Below, piece after piece: positions 58,858-64,000 of a stretch of DNA of 64,000 bases. The DNA lies in contig NZ_BAABHK010000006.1 of the NCBI RefSeq assembly GCF_039542055.1, forward strand, positions 186,001 through 250,000, written 5' to 3'. The translations under genes and the position numbers were made by a program. A model generated the notes under the pieces. It ran no database searches and was not told the DNA's origin. It was given only the letters and a program-made list of their open reading frames with translations. Origin of the DNA: Actinoallomurus vinaceus. GTDB taxonomy: Bacteria > Actinomycetota > Actinomycetes > Streptosporangiales > Streptosporangiaceae. Numbering within the stretch: position 1 is the stretch's first letter; each line of letters opens with the position of its first letter.

Positions 58858-59252
58858 GACGGACGAGTCGGCCGGACGGTCGCGTCGGAGTTTCGCTCCG
58901 ACGAGGAAGGTCCGGGCTCCACCGGGCAGGGTGGTCGGTAACGCCGACCCGGGGCGACCCGCGGGAAAGTGCCACAGAGAACAGACCGCCTCCGCCTGCC
59001 GGAGGTAAGGGTGAAACGGTGGTGTAAGAGACCACCAGCGCCCCAGGTGACTGGGGCGGCTCGGCAAACCCCACCCGGAGCAAGGTCAAGAAGGGCCCGC
59101 CTCGGCGGGCCCGCGCAGGCGTTCGAGGGCGGCCCGCCCGAGGCCTGCGGGTAGACCGCTCGAGGCCGCCGGCAACGGCGGCCCTAGATGGATGACCGTC
59201 GCTCCGCGCGAGCGGAGGCACAGAACCCGGCCTACAGGCCGACTCGTCCGTC
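58858..59252 (+). ncRNA. rnpB: RNase P RNA (type A)
   Basis: The ends pair in a perfect 16-bp P1 helix (58858-58873 with 59237-59252). Universally conserved elements are present: GAGGAAGGTCCGGGCTCC near 58900 (P4 5' strand region) and ACAGAACCCGGCCTACAG near 59220 (P4 3' strand region), with GGGTGAAACGGTG and GCAAACCCCACC between them. It is the catalytic RNA that processes tRNA 5' ends. It is transcribed just after the RNase HI gene. Confidence 0.97.
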
Positions 59253-59287
59253 ATCCACGCCCCTGATCTGGCGTGCTGCGAGAAGCC

Positions 59288-60203
59288 TTAGACATCCCCT
59301 GCGATGCCGGTAATGACTGCGACAATGACTGAGTCTTTGGCGAATCGACCACGCTCAACAAGGTCGAAGACGCCGTACATCATCTTTGCGCCATAGATGC
59401 GATCCAGTCGCAGGCCGTGCTTGTCGGCGAAGTCATCGATGAACGCGGTCAGTTCCGGTTTCTGCTTTGCGTATCCACCGAAGTGGTAGTCAAGCTCGAT
59501 CCGCCGGCGACCGCGTTCTCGACCGTAGGCCTGCTCTTGCAGCTCTCGGACCTCTTCGTTGAGGAACCCGCCTCCCTTGAGCGCGGAGAACCCGATCGCC
59601 TCCTGTCCGACCTGGAGTCCTGCGGCAATACCGGCCAAGGTGCCACCCGTTCCCACCGGGCAGCAGATGGTGGTGAAGTGCTCGGTGATCTCTTCGGGAA
59701 TCTCCGCGCATCCTCGTAGTGCCAGAGCGTTGCTTCCTCCCTCTGGCAGCAGATAGAACTCACCGAACTCATCGTGTAGCCGTTGCACGACGTCCGCCTC
59801 ATGATTACGTCGGTAGGTCGTACGGTCCCAGTACGTCAGGGTCATACCATGCTCGACGGCATAGGCCAGCACAGGGTTCAACGGCTCGTGCGGCTCGCCG
59901 CGGATAACCCCGATCGTCCTGAACCCGAAGTGGTGACCGGCGGCCGAAGTCGCCCGGATGTGGTTGGAGTAGGCGCCCCCGAAGGTCAGCAGCGTCTCGT
60001 AGATCGCGCTGGGCGGCTTCGAGGTTGTACCTGAGCTTGCGCCACTTGTTCCCAGGAATCTCCGGGTTGATCAGGTCATCCCGCTTGAGCAACAGCCGTA
60101 CCGAGCGATCAGCCAGCCGAGAATCCACCAGCTCCTCGACAGGCGAGGGCAAGCGAAAGGAAGCGTCTCTCTGCCTGATCCACTCGCGTTCGGTTGCCGC
60201 CAT
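59288..60203 (-). pseudogene. D-cysteine desulfhydrase / ACC deaminase family gene with one frameshift
   Basis: From ATG 60201-60203 the frame reads DASFRLPSPVEELVDSRL and the PLP-binding region PGNKWRKLRYNLEAA, then fails. From about 60020 another frame continues with ETLLTFGGAYSNHIRATSAAG, IGVIRGEPHEPLNPVLAYAVE, LPEGGSNALALRG, CPVGTGGTLAGIAAGL and GAKMMYGVFDLVERG to a stop at 59288. The gene would be about 305 codons, near the family length. A 1-nt insertion or 2-nt deletion near 60000-60030 breaks it. Lower GC than neighbours suggests transfer. A sequencing error cannot be excluded. Confidence 0.85.
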
Positions 60204-60350
60204 ACCCCGACCGTACGCAGCGACGGAGGGGCGGGCACGATCTTTGGCCGGCGGCCTGCCGTGGGGCGGGAACCCGGGGGCATTCAAGCTGTCCGGCGAC
60301 TTGGGCCGGCCTGCCCTCGGACCGGCCGACGGCGCGGGCACGCCTGGTGG

Positions 60351-61174
60351 TCAGTCGGCGGGCAGCCACTGGAAGTCGTCGGCGGGGGTCCGGGCCGGGG
60401 CGAGCCAGCGCAGGTAGGGGTCGGCCATGGCGACCAGGCTGTCGTCGTGCCGGCCCGCGTCGCGCAGGCTGGCACCGACCAGATAGAGGCCATTGCGCCC
60501 GGCCAACGGCCCCTGCAGGGCGGACACGGAGAGGCCGGTGGTGGCGACGAGACCGGGGGCTTCGGCGAAGACCCAGGCCACCGGGCGCCGCTGGGCGAGC
60601 TCGTCAAGCCGGCCGAGGAAGGCGGTCCGGGCGCCGGCGTTGAGGTAGCTGAGCAGGGAAGCGGTGGAGACCACGACGGGCTCGCGGCCCGGTAGGCCGT
60701 CCAGCAGCCTCGGCCAGGGCCAGTGGTCCGGGCCAGTGCTGGTGGACGTGACCGAGCCCGAGCCGGAGAGCCGCGCATCGGCGGATCTCGTTGGTCTGGG
60801 TGGACTTGGTGCGCAGCAGCCGACCGAGTTCGTCCTCGTGCTCGGCGCAGAAGCGGCGAACGCCGCGACGAGATGCTCGTCCACCGGCCGCCGGCCGCCG
60901 TGCACCGGGTAATAGGCCGCGAGCGCCGCGTCAAGGATGCGCGGCCAGGATGAGGTTCACCGCAGCGAACAGCAGGCTGGGCCGCCGCTGCTCGCTGGGC
61001 GTGCGCATGAGCATGTCGAGCAAAGCGTCATTGCCGGCTACGCCTTTGCTCAGCGTCTCGTAGACCATCGGAGCGGCCCCGGCACTGCGTGTCGGCGAAG
61101 AACTGGAACAGGCGGCGCAGCCGTCCGGCCTCTACGGCCTCATCTGTGCTCTGCCCCTCGGGCAACGAGTTCAC
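60351..61174 (-). pseudogene. DUF2332 family gene with several frameshifts
   Basis: Pieces in three frames follow the order of an intact DUF2332 protein: RLRRLFQFFADTQCRGRS, YETLSKGVAGNDALLDMLMR and RPSLLFAAVNLILAAHP, then YYPVHGGRRPVDEHLVAAF, FCAEHEDELGRLLRTKSTQTNEIRRCAAL, and finally EPVVVSTASLLSYLNAGART... DAGRHDDSLVAMADPYLRWL. Frame changes occur near 61075, 60945, 60860 and 60740. With four breaks this is a true pseudogene, not a single read error. Confidence 0.85.
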
Positions 61175-61518
61175 CAACCTTGATCATGAGGACTTCAGCG
61201 CCACGACGACCTGCCAGACGATCAAGACGACCCGGCAGAGTCCATGATCAACACTACGGCACCACCACCGAGACGCTGATCACCTCGGCATGTTTACCTG
61301 TACTACCTGGCTCTGTACGCGAAGCCGTACGCCGATACCTCGCGACGGGCCATTGCGGGCAGGCAGGTGCCAGCCCGTCCGCGAATAAGGACAGGCTCCG
61401 CTCCGGAGCCGTCCGGCTCTGATCCGCGCATCCGCATGGTGCCGCACCCTTGAAGGCGGTTTGATGCCACTGCGAGGGTATCGAGGCGAGACTTCGGCTG
61501 GAGAACGGATGTTGTTCG
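61175..61518. other. 344-bp non-coding gap in the accessory region
   Basis: Contains TTGATCATG (61179-61187) and CATGATCAA, its reverse complement, about 55 nt apart, which could be an operator pair or remnant. No gene is supported. Confidence 0.4.
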
Positions 61519-61989
61519 GTGGCTGATGAATTGAGGGAAGAAATCTCTGTGCTCACCCCTCACGGAGATCCGGAGACCTGGTCCGTGGTCGCGGTTGCCG
61601 AGGATTCGGGGGAGTGGCGCGTTGAGGCGAGCGACAAGAACAGGCGGGTCTGGACAGGATCTGGAAGCGATCTGTTCGACGCGTTCAGAGCCCTTCGTGA
61701 GAACCCTGAGGCGCAGGGCTTTCGGTTCCTGGTCGTCGGCGCGAGGATCGATTCTTGGCCAACCCAGATGAGCCGTCAGATGGGCGGTGGGGCGGAACTG
61801 GTCATCAGATACAGGTCGCCGACGTTGATGCTGATCAGCAACCTCCTCGGCTATCTCCGCCTACGACTTCCGTATCGATACATATTCTCGCCGGCCCCCG
61901 CTTCAAAAGTCGGAACCGTCGCGGAACAGGATGCCTACCAGGAGGAGTGGCTGCGCCGTGCGGTCGGCTTCGCTGAACGTCGGCCGTAA
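61519..61989 (+). CDS. Unknown small protein
   Basis: 156 aa from GTG 61519. Short mixed alpha/beta pattern (ETWSVVAVAEDSGEWRVEASD, GSDLFDAFRALREN, GFRFLVVGARIDSWPTQMSRQMGGG) and a less polar C-terminal part (TLMLISNLLGYLRLRLPYRY). It looks cytosolic. The size, isolated position and style resemble immunity-like proteins, but I recognise no family. Lower GC than the core genes. A perfect hairpin follows the stop. Confidence 0.65.
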   Translation: MADELREEISVLTPHGDPETWSVVAVAEDSGEWRVEASDKNRRVWTGSGSDLFDAFRALRENPEAQGFRFLVVGARIDSWPTQMSRQMGGGAELVIRYRSPTLMLISNLLGYLRLRLPYRYIFSPAPASKVGTVAEQDAYQEEWLRRAVGFAERRP

Positions 61990-62025
61990 GGCCGTTCCCG
62001 CCTGACGCCAGACGGGAACGGCCTT
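61988..62025. terminator. Perfect 13-bp hairpin between convergent genes
   Basis: Arms AAGGCCGTTCCCG (61988-62000) and CGGGAACGGCCTT (62013-62025) with a 12-nt loop. T residues end the stem on plus, and A residues start it, so it can terminate both ways. Confidence 0.8.
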
Positions 62026-62044
62026 GACGCGACCGCGAGAAGCC

Positions 62045-62278
62045 TCACGGGCGTGATCGGACACCGAGGCTCCAGCGGGCTCCCTGGCGCGGACAAGGCC
62101 ACGGCCACCCGTGGGAGTGGATGACTGCTCGGGTCAGCTCATCCGGATCATTCGCCTCGACCAGTCGCCATCCTCTCGGTGTGTACACGAGCGTCCACCA
62201 AGTCCCCGTTCTGTGGCCGAACCAGAACACCAGACCCGGGAATCGTCGACTCAGGACGGAAGCGGAGACAGAGATCAC
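62045..62278 (-). CDS. Unknown 77-residue protein
   Basis: Start overlaps the upstream small gene's stop by 4 nt, which supports it as a real gene. Trp-rich (LVFWFGHRTGTWWTLVYTPRGWRLVEAND and HSHGWPWPCP). No family recognised. Pair member with the 93-aa gene. Confidence 0.6.
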   Translation of the reverse strand: MISVSASVLSRRFPGLVFWFGHRTGTWWTLVYTPRGWRLVEANDPDELTRAVIHSHGWPWPCPRQGARWSLGVRSRP

Positions 62279-62556
62279 CGCGTCTCACCGGAATCAATAT
62301 CCCGTCCCTTCACGTACTCTGCGATCTTTGCCGCCGCGCCTGCAGGATCACCGACCGAGTGGCGGGCCTGATCGTTCCGGCGCCATACGAACGACTCCCC
62401 GGATTGATCGATCTCGATCCATACCTTCTTGCTGATCAGGTCGCCGCGTACGGACAACGCTGGGCGCGCATCGCTCAGGCCGACGTTGACGCCGAGCTTG
62501 ATGAGCTCGCGGCACAATTCCACTAATATGCCGAGATTGCGGTTGTCTGAGGTCAC
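62275..62556 (-). CDS. Unknown 93-residue protein
   Basis: GTG 62554-62556 with GAAGGAGG upstream. LVELCRELIKLGVNVGLSDARPALSV then VWIEIDQSGESFVWRRNDQARHS and AAAKIAEYVKGR: a compact alpha/beta fold. Together with the 77-aa gene it forms a bicistron divergent from an XRE/TPR regulator, an arrangement common in actinobacteria for regulators with small partner proteins. Confidence 0.65.
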   Translation of the reverse strand: MTSDNRNLGILVELCRELIKLGVNVGLSDARPALSVRGDLISKKVWIEIDQSGESFVWRRNDQARHSVGDPAGAAAKIAEYVKGRDIDSGETR

Positions 62557-62704
62557 AGTTCCTCCTTCCTCGTGCCTCGGTATGGGACGGGGTTCCTGTC
62601 TTGGTCGCCGCCCTGTTGGTCTCAGCCTGGCCGCGAGTGGTTTCAATGACAGGGGGATAAATTAGGAGACGGATTTTCGTCATCGACTAGAGGTGGCCGT
62701 AGTG

Positions 62705-63979
62705 ATGACCGGAGGCGGCGAGGTTCCGACCTGGGCCATCCGGCTACGCGACGAACGTAAGCGCCGGCTGTGGAGCCAGAAGACGATGGCCGTCCGCCTC
62801 GTCCGGGCGGCTGATGCCGACACACGGCGCGCCCTGCCCAGTGTCGAGAGCGTTCAGCGGTATGTACGGGGCTACGAAGCCGGTGATCACAAGCCCGGAG
62901 ACCTCTATGCCCAGCTGTACTGCCGGGTCTTTGGACTGTCTCACGCGGCATTGTTCGGCGATGATCCCGCCGTCGACAGAGGAAATCCCAGTGACGCACC
63001 GACCTTGGCGGACGCGCTGGCGCTCACGTCTTGGCTCGCCGCGACGAACACAAGCCGAGACGCTATAGATCACCTACTCGAGACGACGGCGCGGCTCGCC
63101 CAGGACCATGCATGTACACCGGCAGGGCGACTTATCGCCGATGTCGTTCGGCTTCACGGTCAAGTCCAGGAGTTACTGCGATCAGGGAAGCAGCGCCTGC
63201 GGGAGACCCGCGAATTGTTTCGCGTGGACGCAGATCTCCTCGCGCACGCCTGTGTGATCCTCGGTGATCTCAACCAGGATCGAGTAGCCGAGATCTTCGG
63301 TCAGGCGGCGCTGCTTGCAGCGCAGGAAGCGGAGGCCAACGAAGCATTCGCATGGGCCGCACTGGCGAAGACGGCGCGATGGCGAAACAAGTTCGTGGAG
63401 TCGGCGGACCTGGCTCGGCGAGGATTCGAGCACAGCGCTCCATCACCCGTCCGAGCGATGTTGGCAAGCTACGAGGCCCGAGCGGCCGGCCTTCTTGGAG
63501 ACGTCCGGCGAGCACGTGAGGCGCTCGCTAAAGCTGAACGGGCAGCCGATGAGCTCGCAAACCCAGGTCCGGAGACCTGTGTGTGGTCGTTTCCGCGGCC
63601 GAGGCAGGCGCTTCTGGCGATCTCCGTGTTGACTCGCATCGGTGACCCCGATGCGGCGCTTCAAGCAGTCGCCACGGCTGACGCCACGTGGGCGGCCGGA
63701 ACGCCACGGTCACCCAGCCTATGGGGGCAGATCCGGGTCGGTTCGGAGATCGCCCACCTGATGAAGGGCTCGCTGGACGGTGCAGTTGAGCAGGTCGAAC
63801 CTCTTTTGACACTAGAGCCGGAGTTCCGTATGGCGACAGTCACTCGGTATCTCGCAGATCTGGCAGGCCTCCTTCGACAACGGAGGTTCCTGAAGAGCCC
63901 TGCAGCCGTTAGTCTGCTCCATCAAATACGTGAGTTCAATGCTGGTGCGCTGACTGAGAACTCCGGAAGGGTGAATTGA
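62705..63979 (+). CDS. XRE-type helix-turn-helix regulator with TPR-like region
   Basis: 424 aa from ATG 62705 (AGAGGTGG upstream; GTG at 62693 or 62702 also possible). N-terminal HTH-like part (IRLRDERKRRLWSQKTMAVRLVRAAD... VQRYVRGYEAGDHKPGDLYAQLYCRVFGL), then about 300 helical residues with TPR-like pattern (LYAQ..., AFAWAALAKTARWRNKFVESADLARRG, EARAAGLLGDVRRAREALAKAERAADEL). Similar to Streptomyces-type XRE/TPR regulators. It likely controls the divergent bicistron, over a 148-bp promoter region. The stop overlaps the next start (TGATG). Confidence 0.85.
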   Translation: MTGGGEVPTWAIRLRDERKRRLWSQKTMAVRLVRAADADTRRALPSVESVQRYVRGYEAGDHKPGDLYAQLYCRVFGLSHAALFGDDPAVDRGNPSDAPTLADALALTSWLAATNTSRDAIDHLLETTARLAQDHACTPAGRLIADVVRLHGQVQELLRSGKQRLRETRELFRVDADLLAHACVILGDLNQDRVAEIFGQAALLAAQEAEANEAFAWAALAKTARWRNKFVESADLARRGFEHSAPSPVRAMLASYEARAAGLLGDVRRAREALAKAERAADELANPGPETCVWSFPRPRQALLAISVLTRIGDPDAALQAVATADATWAAGTPRSPSLWGQIRVGSEIAHLMKGSLDGAVEQVEPLLTLEPEFRMATVTRYLADLAGLLRQRRFLKSPAAVSLLHQIREFNAGALTENSGRVN

Positions 63980-64000
63980 TGAGCCCATTGCCTAAGCAGA
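63979..64000 (+). CDS. Start of the next gene (truncated by window edge)
   Basis: ATG at 63979 overlaps the regulator stop by 1 nt (TGATG). Only MSPLPKQ is visible. The overlap suggests co-transcription with the XRE/TPR regulator. Confidence 0.5.

Overview
The window is high-GC DNA with actinobacterial gene content: BTAD/AfsR-like and LuxR/AAA regulators, homodimeric pyruvate dehydrogenase E1, a DUF3052 protein, a CU044_5270-type protein behind an ECF sigma factor, FG-GAP secreted proteins, and the Nif3 / zinc-ribbon coiled-coil / RNase HI-phosphatase / rnpB block. The flavour is Streptosporangiales or Thermomonosporaceae-like, but the genus is an inference. It is chromosomal. There is no phage, plasmid or CRISPR signature. 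One 100-N scaffold gap lies at 45971-46070.

Layout. 1-4.3 kb (minus): acyltransferase, alpha/beta hydrolase and a NarL-type two-component pair. 4.4-11 kb: a PHP protein, a LolA-like/ABC ATPase/ABC permease operon (minus) and an OmpR-type two-component pair running divergently from it. 11-19 kb: ACT-domain protein, CDF cation exporter, small membrane protein, glutaminase, a probably leaderless WYL regulator, a TetR gene divergent from a TIM-barrel-like protein over a clear palindromic operator, two unassigned proteins, and an internally deleted SGNH hydrolase remnant. 19-24 kb (minus): Clp_N protein, ABC ATPase and a C-terminally short ABC permease, then a large BTAD/AAA regulator. 24-27.6 kb (plus): hemerythrin, DUF4267, FAD oxidoreductase and DUF2871, a redox/stress-like set. 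27.6-30.3 kb: decayed DNA, a dispersed repeat, tRNA-Val(UAC) and a secreted PIG-L deacetylase. 30.5-37.3 kb: zinc ribbon, AhpE peroxiredoxin, DUF3052, YjbQ, DUF1918, aceE, CU044_5270 protein and ECF sigma factor. 37.4-46 kb: a zinc-ribbon/coiled-coil/repeat protein, a flavin monooxygenase divergent from a heme-oxygenase-fold enzyme, an L,D-transpeptidase lipoprotein and an FG-GAP protein. 46-56 kb: PhoD, a secreted beta-trefoil-like protein, a Ser/Thr kinase, a methyltransferase, a LuxR/AAA regulator and small unknowns. 56-59.3 kb: Nif3, zinc-ribbon coiled-coil and RNase HI-phosphatase genes with 4-nt overlaps, followed by rnpB. 59.3-64 kb looks like accessory DNA: two frameshifted pseudogenes, then lower-GC small unknown genes and an XRE/TPR regulator.

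The most unusual property is the number of minisatellite-like tandem repeats at or just past gene 3' ends (27-, 57-, 132-nt and a degenerate type) and inside coding sequence (33/45-nt, 42-nt and 90-nt). There is also a roughly 70-bp dispersed repeat in two places, one copy carrying a 25-nt triplication. The candidates I rate most novel are the zinc-ribbon/coiled-coil/collagen-like protein at 37766, the flavin monooxygenase-HDO pair at 40.7-43.0 kb, an orphan intrinsic terminator at 37.6 kb that may end a small RNA, and the divergent XRE/small-protein module at 62-64 kb. I did not see a complete, clearly undescribed system. All functional calls come from motif reading only; no database search was possible.
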